From positions 1 through 52,076 of the forward strand of contig WJMS01000015.1 of assembly GCA_014727815.1 (NCBI GenBank): a DNA stretch of 52,076 nt. The letters are read 5' to 3'. The translations under genes and the position numbers were made by a program. The notes below the pieces were generated by a model, which was given only the letters and a program-made list of their open reading frames with translations, did not search any database and was not told the DNA's origin. Shown here in pieces: positions 23,118 to 32,200 of this stretch (within the stretch, counting starts at the first letter, position 1; every line of letters starts with the position of its first letter). Source of the DNA: a candidate division GN15 bacterium (lineage in GTDB: Bacteria; Zixibacteria; MSB-5A5; GN15; FEB-12).

Positions 23118-25861
23118 GAGCGGCTCCTCTTACGGCGGTGACCGATGATTAGTTTGTACACCTGTCCGACAAGCAACGGAAACAGGCTGAGGACGACGAC
23201 TGTAAGCCAACCATCCACTCCCGGTGGCTGCAGGCTCAGCACGTCGGAAATACCGGGCATATAGACCGCACCGAGCAGCAGGCCGAGACAGATGAGAAGC
23301 GCCAGCCAGACGTAGCGGTTGCGGGTAATCTCGTTAAACAACGGGTGTGAATCGGTATCGCGCATATTGAAGATATGGAGCAGGCGCGAAAACGAGAGCG
23401 TCAGGAACGACACGGTCACGGCCTGACTGTGCGGCATGCCGAGCCAGGACATGGCGACGTACAGCGCCAGCAGGATGGCGACTGCGATGACGGCGCCGAA
23501 ACCGCCGATAAAGGCCCAGTGTTGGCGGGCCAGAATCGGTTCGTCGGTGCTTCGCGGCGGGCGATCCATGATTTCGGGCGCCCCCTCCCCCATGCCGAGG
23601 GCGAGCGCGGGAAAGACATCGAGCACGAAATTGAGAAAGAGGATTTGCAGCGGCAGCAATGGCAGCGGACTTCCGGAAACCGAGGCAGCGGCGACCGCGA
23701 TGATCTCTGCGACATTACCGGAGAGCAGATAGAGCACGAAGTTGCGGATGTTGTCGAAGATGACGCGGCCGTGTGCGACGGCAGCGACGATCGTGGCAAA
23801 GGCATCGTCTTTGAGAACCATGTCGGCGGCTTCGCGCGCGACCTGCGTTCCGCGCCGGCCCATGGCGATACCGATGTCCGCTTTTTTGAGCGCCGGAGCA
23901 TCGTTGACGCCGTCGCCGGTCATCGCCACGATACTGCCGTTGTGCTGGTGGGCGCCGATGAGCGTGAGTTTCTGCCTCGGGCTGACACGGGCAAAGATGT
24001 TTGTTGCGAGAATCCGTTCCTTGTCGCCCTGCTCTTCGTCATCGGGGATTTCGTCACCGGTCATTGCGGTCAGATCGTGATCGCGGACCAGACCAATGTC
24101 ATCGGCGATCTTGACGGCCGTGGCAGGCTGATCGCCGGTAACCATGATGACACGGATGCCGGCGTGGCGGCAGCGCTCAAGCGCCTCCGGGATGTCTTCG
24201 CGGGCGGGATCGAGCAGGCCGATCAGGCCTATGAAGACAAGGTCTTGATACGGATCGATATCGGTACTTTCGACCGTGCGGCGGGCTACAGCGAGGACGC
24301 GGAGGCCATCGGCAGCGAGGTTGTCGTTTTTCTCCGTCCATTCCGAGCGACCATCGTCGGTTAACTCCTCTTCACCATCTTTCGTTACAATCTTGCTGGA
24401 GGCTTGCAGCACAGCCTCCGGCGCGCCCTTGACGGCTTCGAAGAAGCCACTTTCTGTCTCGTGGAAGGTGGCCATCATTTTGGTTTCGCGGTCGAAGGCC
24501 TCCTCGCGCTCTTCGGGCATCTCGTCGAGCAGCTGTTTGCGCTCGAGTCCGGCATCGCGGCCGGCGACAAGCAGGGCCAGTTCCATCGGGTCGCCGGTCC
24601 CCTGTTCTTCGTTGTCATCGTCATCTTTATCGTGTAAGGAGGCATTGTTGCAAAGAACGCCGATCTTGAGGGCTTCGTGGAGAGTGTTCTGAGCATCTTC
24701 CTCTTTTGACTCCTCGCCGGACTCTTTTGAGTCGTCACTACCTTCGAATCTATGTTCGGCGAACTGGAGATTGATCTGGCGGAGGGTCATGCGGTTTTCG
24801 GTCAGGGTGCCGGTTTTGTCGGTACAGATGATCGAGGTGGTGCCGAGTGTTTCAACCGAGCCGAGCCGGTTGATGAGCGCGTTGCGCCGGGCCATGCGCA
24901 GCATACCACGGGCGAGGGCGATAGTGGCGACAATGGGGAGACCTTCGGGAACGGCAGCCACGGCCAGGGCAACGGCGGTTTCTATCATGAGAAGTGTATC
25001 GCGACCGCGGAGGATTCCCAGTACGGCTACGATCGCCGTCAGGCCGAGCGTGACCCAGATCAGGCTGCGGCCGAGGCGGTCGAGGCGTCTTTCGATCGGT
25101 GTTTGTTCCGATTCGGCTTCTTCTACCAGTTCGGAAATCCGGCCGAGTTCGGTGTGCATGCCGGTGGCGGCGACAACGCCGTAGCCGGAGCCGCTGGTGA
25201 TGGCGGTGCCTTTAAACAGAGCGCAGGTGCGCTCGCCAATCGACGCATCGGCGTCGACCGGTTCAACCTGCTTGGTGACCGGCACCGACTCGCCGGTCAG
25301 GGCGGACTCGTTCGCCTGAAGTTTCGCGGCTTCGAGAAGGCGAATATCGGCAGTGACAACATCACCCTCGCCAATGATGACGACATCGCCGGGCACCAGT
25401 TCATCGGCGGGGATGTCGCGCTCCTTGCCGTCTCGGCGCACGCGGGCGGAGACGCGCCCCATTTCACGGAGGGCATCCATGGAGCGGACAGCGCGCATTT
25501 CGGTGAAGAAGCCGATGGCGGTGTTGAGGGCGATAGCAATTGCGATCGCGACTGCCTCGACGGCCTGATCAAACGCGGCCGAGAGAATGGCGGCGGCCGC
25601 CAGCAGCCCGATAATGATACTCTTGAACTGGTCGACCAGGATTTCCCAGGTAGAGCGCCGCTCGCTCTCGCGGAGACGGTTGCGACCATGGGTGCGACGG
25701 CGGCGTTCACACTCGGACTCACTGAGACCCTGCTCGGGATCGACGTCGAGTCTCGACAGAACATCGTCGACCGATTCCGACCAGTAGGCCCAGTCGGAGC
25801 GGTCGGCGTCACCGCCCTGCGACCGGTCGTTGGCGCGCTGCTGTTGTGTGTCCGGGGACAT
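23114..25861 (-). CDS. P2-type cation-transporting ATPase (Ca2+/Na+ type)
   Basis: 915 residues; inner-membrane pump that moves a cation (probably Ca2+) at the cost of ATP. TGES (189-192), PEGLP in helix 4 (305-309), the phosphorylated DKTGTLT with Asp348, the N-domain and TGDGVNDAP are all present, with ten helices expected. An N-terminal cation-ATPase domain covers about 30-90. The nucleotide-binding domain contains two unusual acidic stretches (373-390, Ser/Glu/Lys-rich; 410-420, DKDDDDNEEQ). The ATG at 25861 lies just downstream of the preceding stop; no clear ribosome site. It overlaps the AI-2E-type gene by four bases. Confidence 0.9.
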   Translation of the reverse strand: MSPDTQQQRANDRSQGGDADRSDWAYWSESVDDVLSRLDVDPEQGLSESECERRRRTHGRNRLRESERRSTWEILVDQFKSIIIGLLAAAAILSAAFDQAVEAVAIAIAIALNTAIGFFTEMRAVRSMDALREMGRVSARVRRDGKERDIPADELVPGDVVIIGEGDVVTADIRLLEAAKLQANESALTGESVPVTKQVEPVDADASIGERTCALFKGTAITSGSGYGVVAATGMHTELGRISELVEEAESEQTPIERRLDRLGRSLIWVTLGLTAIVAVLGILRGRDTLLMIETAVALAVAAVPEGLPIVATIALARGMLRMARRNALINRLGSVETLGTTSIICTDKTGTLTENRMTLRQINLQFAEHRFEGSDDSKESGEESKEEDAQNTLHEALKIGVLCNNASLHDKDDDDNEEQGTGDPMELALLVAGRDAGLERKQLLDEMPEEREEAFDRETKMMATFHETESGFFEAVKGAPEAVLQASSKIVTKDGEEELTDDGRSEWTEKNDNLAADGLRVLAVARRTVESTDIDPYQDLVFIGLIGLLDPAREDIPEALERCRHAGIRVIMVTGDQPATAVKIADDIGLVRDHDLTAMTGDEIPDDEEQGDKERILATNIFARVSPRQKLTLIGAHQHNGSIVAMTGDGVNDAPALKKADIGIAMGRRGTQVAREAADMVLKDDAFATIVAAVAHGRVIFDNIRNFVLYLLSGNVAEIIAVAAASVSGSPLPLLPLQILFLNFVLDVFPALALGMGEGAPEIMDRPPRSTDEPILARQHWAFIGGFGAVIAVAILLALYVAMSWLGMPHSQAVTVSFLTLSFSRLLHIFNMRDTDSHPLFNEITRNRYVWLALLICLGLLLGAVYMPGISDVLSLQPPGVDGWLTVVVLSLFPLLVGQVYKLIIGHRRKRSRS

Positions 25862-25889
25862 AGCTATTCTGGCCCGATTGGTCGAACGA

Positions 25890-27476
25890 TCAGGCGAGCT
25901 GTTTGCGCAGTTCCCGGCGCAGGTCGACATCCCCGACCCGGAGCGCATCGGGGGACGGCAACTCATCGCGACGCATCAGTTCATCGACCGCCGCCAGTTC
26001 TTCACCACGACCGACACCAACTGCGGCCCGTACGGCGTCTCCGTGTACAAAGTAGGCGATGAAGCTTTCGGATTTCACTTCACCGTCAAAGATGATATCG
26101 TCCCATTCGGGGCAGTGACCGACATAGCCGACCTGGAGTTGACCCAGCGAGGTCCAGAAGAACGGCACCCCTCGGTATGTTTCATCGCCACCCGCCATGT
26201 TGGCTCCGGCCAGCCGGCCGTGCTGTTCGGCGGTGCGCCAGTGTTCGATTCGGATCGGCCTGTCGGTGCGCCAGTCGGTAAAGGTGGCGACATCGCCGGC
26301 GGCGTACACGTTGTCGGTCACGCGCAAGTGATCATCAACCCGGACGCTGCCATCGGACTCGAGCTGCAGGCCATCGAGTGTCTTCGTGGCGGGATCAACG
26401 CCAATGCCGACCACGACAAAATCAGCGTCCAGTGACTCGTCGCTGTCCAGGATGACCTTTTCGAGTTTGTCGCTGCCCGCGAACTCGGCGACCCCGGCTT
26501 TCATCTTGAAGGTGATGCCCTCTCCCTCGTAGCGATGCTGGATGGCGCGTCCGAACTGTTCGCCGAAGACCGATTCCATCGGTGTATCCTCCGGCGCGAC
26601 GACGGTCACGGTGACATCCCGTTCTCGCAGGCTGGCCGCGACTTCCATTGCAATAAAGCTGGCGCCGACGACAACCGCTCGTGAGGCATTGTCGGCGGCT
26701 TCGATGATCCGATCCGCGTCATCGTGGCTGCGCAGAGTAAAGACGCCGTCCAGGTCGCTGCCGGGAACGTCGAGCGATCGCGGTACGCCGCCGGTAGCGA
26801 GGAGCAACTGGTCGTATTGAATTGACTCGCCGTCTTTGAATATCGCGGTCTGCTTCTCGGTGTCTATGGCGGTGGCTTCGCGCTCGGACATGATCTCGAT
26901 ACCGTGGTCTTTGTAGAACTTCTCATCGCGAAGTGGAATCCAGTCGGGTTCCGCTTGGCCCTGCAGGTATTCCTTGGACAGGTTGGGTCGATCGTACGGG
27001 AGTCGGGATTCCCTGGTAACCATGACGATTCGTCCGGTGAAACCGTTTTCGCGCATCGACTGGGCAGCAGCGTTGCCGGCGGCGCCGGCGCCGAGGATGA
27101 GGCAGGTGCGGTCACTATCTTTCGTGTCGGTCATGTCGGGTGGACACGAGGCCGGCAGTTGTTCGGGGACACGCACGTACACATCACCGTCCTCTATCTC
27201 CACCGGGTAGCTGCAGAGACCATCGCGAGAGGGCGGTTCCAGCAGATCACCGGAGCGGATGTCAAAGGTGGCGTGGTGCCAGGGGCAGATCAGGCGGTGT
27301 CCGGCCAGGGCGCCCTGTTCAAGGGGAGCGCCATAATGCGGGCAGGAGCCGCTGACGGCGAAGTAGTCCGAGCCGACCCGGCCGAGGACAATCTTCGAGT
27401 CGGCCACCTCGAATGCCCGTTTTTCTCCATCCTGCAATTCATCGGCCGCTACAAGACGTACCTTTTTGTCGCTCAT
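25890..27476 (-). CDS. Rieske-domain pyridine-nucleotide FAD oxidoreductase (AIFM3-like)
   Basis: 528 residues. An N-terminal Rieske [2Fe-2S] domain (1-110) has Cys45-X-His47 and Cys64-X2-His67 (CPHYGAPL and CPWHH). It is fused to a FAD/NAD(P)H-binding reductase (about 125-430: LILGAGAAGNAAAQ, VVVGASFIAMEVAASL, YAAGDVATF). A C-terminal reductase dimerisation domain ends the protein. Three consecutive ATGs occur; the third (27476) is chosen because AGGAGGT lies eight bases upstream. This architecture is usual in AIFM3-like and dioxygenase-type ferredoxin reductases; the electron acceptor is unknown. It lies in a minus-strand run with the SDR and cytochrome genes. Confidence 0.9.
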   Translation of the reverse strand: MSDKKVRLVAADELQDGEKRAFEVADSKIVLGRVGSDYFAVSGSCPHYGAPLEQGALAGHRLICPWHHATFDIRSGDLLEPPSRDGLCSYPVEIEDGDVYVRVPEQLPASCPPDMTDTKDSDRTCLILGAGAAGNAAAQSMRENGFTGRIVMVTRESRLPYDRPNLSKEYLQGQAEPDWIPLRDEKFYKDHGIEIMSEREATAIDTEKQTAIFKDGESIQYDQLLLATGGVPRSLDVPGSDLDGVFTLRSHDDADRIIEAADNASRAVVVGASFIAMEVAASLRERDVTVTVVAPEDTPMESVFGEQFGRAIQHRYEGEGITFKMKAGVAEFAGSDKLEKVILDSDESLDADFVVVGIGVDPATKTLDGLQLESDGSVRVDDHLRVTDNVYAAGDVATFTDWRTDRPIRIEHWRTAEQHGRLAGANMAGGDETYRGVPFFWTSLGQLQVGYVGHCPEWDDIIFDGEVKSESFIAYFVHGDAVRAAVGVGRGEELAAVDELMRRDELPSPDALRVGDVDLRRELRKQLA

Positions 27477-27502
27477 CATCATCTACCTCCTGCATATGAG
27501 TG

Positions 27503-27540
27503 TGACGGTGGCCATACGAGTTGGCGTACGGCCACCGTCA
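27503..27540. repeat. Strong 15-bp hairpin between SDR and Rieske-FAD genes
   Basis: Arms TGACGGTGGCCATAC (27503-27517) and GTACGGCCACCGTCA (27526-27540) pair over 15 bp with one G-T wobble and an 8-base loop. It lies just upstream of the Rieske-FAD ribosome site with no T-run. It may act as a processing or translation-control hairpin, or a weak terminator. Confidence 0.7.
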
Positions 27541-27548
27541 TGCTTGAC

Positions 27549-28319
27549 TTACCGGGCGGTGTAACCACCGTCGATCACCAGTTCGCTTCCGGTCATGAAC
27601 TTGGATTCATCCGAAGCCAGGAAGAGGATACCGAAGGCGATGTCTTTCGGCTCGCCAACGTGACCTATCGGGTGCAAGCTGTCAAGATGCTGTCGAAACG
27701 CCTCGACACCTCCCTCGGAGCGCTTGCCGAGATCTTCAACCAGCGGTGTCCAGATATAGCCGGGATGAACGGAGTTGACCCGGATGCCATCGTCGGCGTA
27801 CAGCAAGGCATCGGTCTTGGTCATCAACCGTACGGCGCCCTTTGAGGCGTGGTACGACGGGATATCAGGGGCGCTGATAATGCCATAGATCGAGGAGATA
27901 TTGATGATGCTGCCCTTCTTCTGCTGTTTCATATACGGCAGGGCTTCACGTGTACAGAGGAAGACACCATCGGTATTGACAGCCTGGACCTTGCGCCATT
28001 CATCCAGTGTGAGTTCGTGGGTCGGCTTGTTGTCGCCCGCGATGCCGGCGTTATTGACCAGGACATCGATCGTATCGTACTTCTCTTTGATCTCGTTGAA
28101 GATCTTCTTGACTTCCTGTTCGTCGGTAACGTCGAGGTGCCAGTAGGCAGCTTCTCCCCCGGATTTCTTGATTTCCTCGACGACGGCTTTGCCTTCGTTA
28201 TCCTGAAGGTCGACGACGGCGACTTTGGCGCCGTGCTGTGCGAGCAGCAGGCAGCTTTCTCGGCCTATGCCGAGAGCGCCGCCGGTGACAATTGCCGTTT
28301 TACCATCCACTCGTCCCAT
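27549..28319 (-). CDS. Short-chain dehydrogenase/reductase (SDR)
   Basis: 256-residue classical SDR, NAD(P)-dependent alcohol/ketone oxidoreductase. The cofactor motif TGGALGIG lies at 12-19, NNAG at 89-92, a Ser near 142-143 and YHASK with Tyr156 and Lys160. The acidic VVDLQ after strand 2 suggests preference for NAD(H). The start is the ATG at 28319 with GAGAGG upstream. The strong hairpin at 27503 follows. The substrate is unknown; 3-oxoacyl or sugar-alcohol dehydrogenases share this fold. It lies between the P460-type cytochrome and the Rieske-FAD reductase on the same strand. Confidence 0.92.
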   Translation of the reverse strand: MGRVDGKTAIVTGGALGIGRESCLLLAQHGAKVAVVDLQDNEGKAVVEEIKKSGGEAAYWHLDVTDEQEVKKIFNEIKEKYDTIDVLVNNAGIAGDNKPTHELTLDEWRKVQAVNTDGVFLCTREALPYMKQQKKGSIINISSIYGIISAPDIPSYHASKGAVRLMTKTDALLYADDGIRVNSVHPGYIWTPLVEDLGKRSEGGVEAFRQHLDSLHPIGHVGEPKDIAFGILFLASDESKFMTGSELVIDGGYTAR

Positions 28320-28362
28320 ATCGATTTGCCTCTCTTTCGCTGTCTGAGTTGTTCTATTGTCA

Positions 28363-28911
28363 TCAATCATCGTTGGTAAAGACGTAGTCATTGCCACCAG
28401 CCGTGGCGTGACAGGCAATGCAGCCGGCGTCCATTCCTTTGGCCACCCGGCCGGCAAGGGCCATGCCTTTTTCGTTTTCCATGATGGATCCGTCAGGAGC
28501 GTACTTGACCCAGAACCAGTTGTTGTTCGCCTCGTCGTAGCCGGGTTTACGCTGAACCATGACGGTCACGGACTTCAGGTAGTCGCCGGGACTGTCCGCC
28601 ACCGTTTCCATCGTTGCACCCTCTCCGCCGTAATTCTCCTTCACGATGACGTGGAACGGAGTGTCATCGACCGAGATCATGCTGTAGTACGTGCGCAGGA
28701 TGGCGCCATGAGGCCGGGTGCCCTCGTAGTAGTCTGTTTGCAGCCGCCACTCGTTGTATCCGTCCATCTGCTTCCAGACCTTGTCGGCGAAAGATACGTC
28801 CTTTTCGCCGCCGAACGGCTTATCGGTCGTTTCCTGGGCCAGGGCTGCACCGGCGATCACGGGTGATACCAGGATTGCCGTCAACAGGAATAGCATCACA
28901 TTCCGTCGCAT
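28363..28911 (-). CDS. Cytochrome P460-family protein
   Basis: 182 residues. A signal peptide (about 1-25, ending AALAQ) and one haem c motif Cys164-X2-Cys-His168 (CIACHATAGGND) near the C-terminus. The body (KVWKQMDGYNEWR, then GAILRTYYSMISVDDTPFHVIV and VTVMVQRKPGYD) is typical of periplasmic cytochrome P460 / c'-beta-like proteins, which bind a haem crosslinked to lysine and act on hydroxylamine or NO. The crosslinking Lys cannot be assigned by eye. GGAGGAG precedes the ATG at 28911. Related proteins also serve in general redox roles. Confidence 0.8.
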   Translation of the reverse strand: MRRNVMLFLLTAILVSPVIAGAALAQETTDKPFGGEKDVSFADKVWKQMDGYNEWRLQTDYYEGTRPHGAILRTYYSMISVDDTPFHVIVKENYGGEGATMETVADSPGDYLKSVTVMVQRKPGYDEANNNWFWVKYAPDGSIMENEKGMALAGRVAKGMDAGCIACHATAGGNDYVFTNDD

Positions 28912-28947
28912 TTCATACTCCTCCATTCGCTTTCTCTTGCGTCAGTC

Positions 28948-29907
28948 TTACCGTCCCGCGGTTGCGGCAATGGCGGCCACCATGAGCATGCCGACCAGTT
29001 TGGCGGTGCGGTGATCGACGTCGTATTCGGGGTTAACTTCGGAAAACTCTATCAGGCGCGTGCGCAGGTCGCCGCCGGCGATGGTGGCGATCTCGTAGAT
29101 TTCCTCGGCGGTGAGACCGATCGGATACGACGCGCTCACTCCGGGCGCGTCGTTGGTGCGGACCGAGTCCATGTCGATTCCCCAGAAAATCGCGTCTGCC
29201 GTATGATCGTTGAGAATAGGACGAAACAGCCCGTCGATGCCTTTGGCGCGAACGTCGGTCAACGGGTGGACGTGAACTCCCTTGCCCTGCAGGTATTCGA
29301 GATACTCGGCGGAATTGGCTTCAGGTTTGTTGGCGACCTCGAAGAACATGGCGGGATCCAGCACTCCCTGATCGAGCAGCTGCCGGTACGGGGTGCCGCT
29401 GGTCGGCCGGTCATCTTCGCGCACATCGAAGTGACTGTCAACATTGATGGCCAGGACGGGTGAAGCTACGCGGGACAGACCGAGGCAGTCGGGATAGGAA
29501 ATGTCATTGCCGCCGCCGAGCACGATCAGGCGTTTACCGTCGGCGAGAATGCGTTCGACAATCTCGGCGTGGACCCGGTGAGTGTCCTCGAGGGTGGGCT
29601 GGATGACGGTGTCGCCGATATCATACAGGTAGTGCGTACCGGCTTCGGACGGCGCCGACAGTTTGTAGAAGGCCTGCCTGATTGCACGGGGTGCTTTGGC
29701 AGAGCCGCGCCGGCCGAGATTTCGGTGCACGCCTTCATCCTGGGGACAGCCGAGGATAACGATTTCGGCGTTGTCGTAACCGGTCGGATCGTGCGACACA
29801 ATATCGCCCATGCGCGGGTCGTTCGGATCGTTGCGCGAGTAGAACAGCTCGGGGTCGGGTCGTTCGGTCTTGATGAAGAGATCACGGGTATCGACATTTG
29901 TCGGCAT
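28948..29907 (-). CDS. Ureohydrolase family enzyme (formimidoylglutamase/agmatinase-like)
   Basis: 319-residue manganese-dependent hydrolase. Metal-binding motifs are GGGND (131-135), NVDSHFD with Asp157, His159 and Asp161, and GIDMD near residue 243. The first motif has Asn where arginases have His. The C-terminal SEVNPEYDVDHRTAKL matches the family. Formimidoylglutamase (histidine breakdown) is the nearest guess; arginase or agmatinase cannot be excluded, and no hut or arg genes are adjacent. AGGAGA precedes the ATG. It starts just downstream of the DJ-1 gene on the same strand. Confidence 0.82.
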   Translation of the reverse strand: MPTNVDTRDLFIKTERPDPELFYSRNDPNDPRMGDIVSHDPTGYDNAEIVILGCPQDEGVHRNLGRRGSAKAPRAIRQAFYKLSAPSEAGTHYLYDIGDTVIQPTLEDTHRVHAEIVERILADGKRLIVLGGGNDISYPDCLGLSRVASPVLAINVDSHFDVREDDRPTSGTPYRQLLDQGVLDPAMFFEVANKPEANSAEYLEYLQGKGVHVHPLTDVRAKGIDGLFRPILNDHTADAIFWGIDMDSVRTNDAPGVSASYPIGLTAEEIYEIATIAGGDLRTRLIEFSEVNPEYDVDHRTAKLVGMLMVAAIAATAGR

Positions 29908-29951
29908 AGCTTTCTCCTGAATATACTGTTCCTGATGTCCGTTCAGGCAAC

Positions 29952-30470
29952 TTACTCAGCGACCGCTTCGATGATTGCCGTGCAGAAGGCGGGCAGATCT
30001 TTGGGTGTCCGCGAGGTGATCAGGTTTTCGCTTTTGACTACTTTCAGGTCGACCCATTCGGCGCCGGCGTGTACGAGATCATCCTCGATCGAATGAAAGC
30101 CGGTCACCTGCTTGCCGTCGACAACCTCGGCCGACGCCAGCATCCATCCGCCGTGACAGATACTCGCGATGTGTTTGTCCTGCTTATCCATCTCGCGCAC
30201 AAACTCGACCATGTTCGGTGAGCGGCGCATGTGATCGGGCGAATAGCCGCCGGGGATAATCAGGGCGTCGAATTCAATTGCCTTGACTTCATCGATTCCC
30301 TTGTCGGCGGTAGCCGGCACACCGTGTTTGCCCCGGAAAGTACCGGCTTTGGGGCCGATCGCGACAACTTCGGCGCCTTCTTCCTGCATGCGGTAGTAGG
30401 GGTACCAGAATTCCAGATCTTCGTAGAGGTCGGCAACAAAGACCGCGACTTTTTTGCCTTGTAGTTTCAT
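29952..30470 (-). CDS. DJ-1/PfpI family protein
   Basis: 172 residues of the class I glutamine-amidotransferase-like fold. The nucleophile elbow is SICHGGW with Cys105. An acidic residue in DLYEDLEF (Glu17 or so) and a His after the Cys complete the usual site. Members are reported as proteases, chaperones or glyoxalase/deglycase enzymes; PfpI/YhbO is the nearest type. AGGAGG lies nine bases before the ATG at 30470. The long in-frame extension to 31241 lies inside an antisense shadow of the FAD gene region and is rejected. Inferred role: protection from carbonyl or oxidative damage. Confidence 0.92.
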   Translation of the reverse strand: MKLQGKKVAVFVADLYEDLEFWYPYYRMQEEGAEVVAIGPKAGTFRGKHGVPATADKGIDEVKAIEFDALIIPGGYSPDHMRRSPNMVEFVREMDKQDKHIASICHGGWMLASAEVVDGKQVTGFHSIEDDLVHAGAEWVDLKVVKSENLITSRTPKDLPAFCTAIIEAVAE

Positions 30471-30715
30471 GGGAGCTTTCCTCCTGTCTCGTGCACTCAA
30501 CAAGTTAACTTTGTGCGCGTTGTAACCGTCACCGCACAAGCGAATGACGAGCGATTGATCGTGCGTGAGGAAGTTCCGTGGAGAATGTACTACGCCGCAC
30601 TGCCCTCGGCAGCAGCAATTGCTTCGGGCAGGCGCGGCAAGCACCGCTTGTAGTTCCTTAACCCGTTGGAAAGCGTAAAGTTCCGGGTGCAAAACGAACA
30701 GCCTTCGGGCGGTGC

Positions 30716-32149
30716 TCAGGACAGGCAATCGGCCAGGGCCGCCCGGGCCGCATGATAGCCGCACATGCCGTGCACGCCGCCACCGGGCGGTGTTGAGGAG
30801 GAGCAAAGATAGACACCGGGCTGGCCGGTCGCGTAGGGATTCCATTGCAGGACAGGCCGGGCCAGCAGTTGGCGAAAATCCTGGATGCCGCCGTTGATAT
30901 CGCCGCCGACGTAGTTGGCATTGTAGGCCTCCAGCCCGGCCGTGTTGAGGGTGTGGCGAGCGAGGATAGTGTCGCGGAAGCCGGGGGCGAATCGCTCCAC
31001 CTGGCGCTCGATTGCTTCGGTCATGTCGACGGTCGAGCCGTTCGGGACGTGGCAATAGGCCCAGCCGATATGACTGCCCGCAGGAGCGCGCGAGGGATCC
31101 TGTACGGTCGGTTGGGCGACAAGTACGAACGGCTCCTCCGGATGTTTGCCGCGTGTGACAGCGGCTTCCGAAGCCGCTATTTCGTCGAAGGTGCCGCCGA
31201 CATGGACTGTCCCGGCGCGACGGCACCAGTCGGAAGTCCACGGGATGGGGCGGTCAAGCGCCCAGTCAATCTTGAAGACGCCCGGGCCGTAACGGAAGGC
31301 CTCCAACCGGCGTCGGTAGCGCGAGGGCAGTGCGTCACCGGCAATTGTCAGCAACTGCCGGGGTGTGATGTCGAACAGGGCGACACGGGCGCGCGGCAGG
31401 TCGGAGAGACGATTGACCGGCATGTCGGTGAGGATAGTCGCGTCGTGGTCTTTGACATAGGCGGTCAGGGCTGTCGTGATCGACTGTGCGCCTCCCTGCG
31501 GGATGGGCCAGCCGACGGCGTGGCCGGCCAGAGTGAGCACAAGCCCAACGGCGGCGCTGGGCGCCTGCTCAAGCGGCAGCATCGAATGCGCCGCCATGCC
31601 GGCAAATAGAGCCCGGGCGTGTGCCGATTGGAAGTTTCGGTCACATAGTCGCCGAGCGGATTGGAGGCCATGCCGGGCGAACCGCGCCATGAGAAGCGGA
31701 TGTTTTGGGATTCGGGGTGGCGCCAGGAGATCGTGCGAGAGTTTCTCCCAGGCAACGGCCAGTGGTTCAATGAGGCGCTTATAGGCGCCGCTATCACTTC
31801 CCAACAGTTCGGCCGTTTGTGGGACAGTGCCGTACAGCGCCGCGGCATCGCCACCATCGAGCGGATGAGCGGCGGTCACATCGGGATAGATCCAGCGCAG
31901 GCCGTACGATTCCAGAGCGAGCTTTTGCAGAAACGGCGATCCAACCGTGAGGGGATGAACCGCCGAGCAAATATCGTGGGTGACGCCGGGAAGGGTCAGT
32001 TCGGCACTACGGGCGCCGCCACCGGGGGTGGCGGCCGCCTCGAGCACGACAACTGAGAAGCCCGCGCGGGCCATATAGGCCGCCGCGGCCAGGCCATTGG
32101 GGCCGGCGCCAACCACGACCGCGTCGTATGATGGTTTTCCGGACGTCAC
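30716..32149 (-). CDS. FAD-dependent oxidoreductase of the phytoene desaturase (CrtI-like) type
   Basis: 477 residues. An N-terminal FAD-binding dinucleotide motif VVVGAGPNGLAAAAYMARAG (11-30) is followed by the VVVLEAAATPGGGARS segment. The C-terminal FAD-associated motif is GVYLCSSSTPPGGGVHGMCGYHAARAAL. The family includes carotenoid desaturases/isomerases and related NAD(P)/FAD-dependent oxidoreductases. No carotenoid genes are adjacent, so the substrate is unassigned. The GTG start at 32149 has AAAGGTGAC upstream. It is 51 bases downstream of the aldo/keto reductase on the same strand; co-transcription is likely. Confidence 0.85.
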   Translation of the reverse strand: MTSGKPSYDAVVVGAGPNGLAAAAYMARAGFSVVVLEAAATPGGGARSAELTLPGVTHDICSAVHPLTVGSPFLQKLALESYGLRWIYPDVTAAHPLDGGDAAALYGTVPQTAELLGSDSGAYKRLIEPLAVAWEKLSHDLLAPPRIPKHPLLMARFARHGLQSARRLCDRNFQSAHARALFAGMAAHSMLPLEQAPSAAVGLVLTLAGHAVGWPIPQGGAQSITTALTAYVKDHDATILTDMPVNRLSDLPRARVALFDITPRQLLTIAGDALPSRYRRRLEAFRYGPGVFKIDWALDRPIPWTSDWCRRAGTVHVGGTFDEIAASEAAVTRGKHPEEPFVLVAQPTVQDPSRAPAGSHIGWAYCHVPNGSTVDMTEAIERQVERFAPGFRDTILARHTLNTAGLEAYNANYVGGDINGGIQDFRQLLARPVLQWNPYATGQPGVYLCSSSTPPGGGVHGMCGYHAARAALADCLS

Positions 32150-32200
32150 GTCACCTTTCTTGTCGATAGCGCCGTGCTGTTTGCGTTGGCGACGTTGTGT

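Noticed and set aside
24752-26062. 436-codon plus-strand frame opposite the P-type ATPase
   Set aside because: Shadow; composition is Gly/Asp-rich antisense and spans two real genes.
30471-31241. 257-codon N-terminal extension of the DJ-1/PfpI gene
   Set aside because: It overlaps the CrtI-like gene out of frame, has no similarity, and the ATG at 30470 has a perfect ribosome site.
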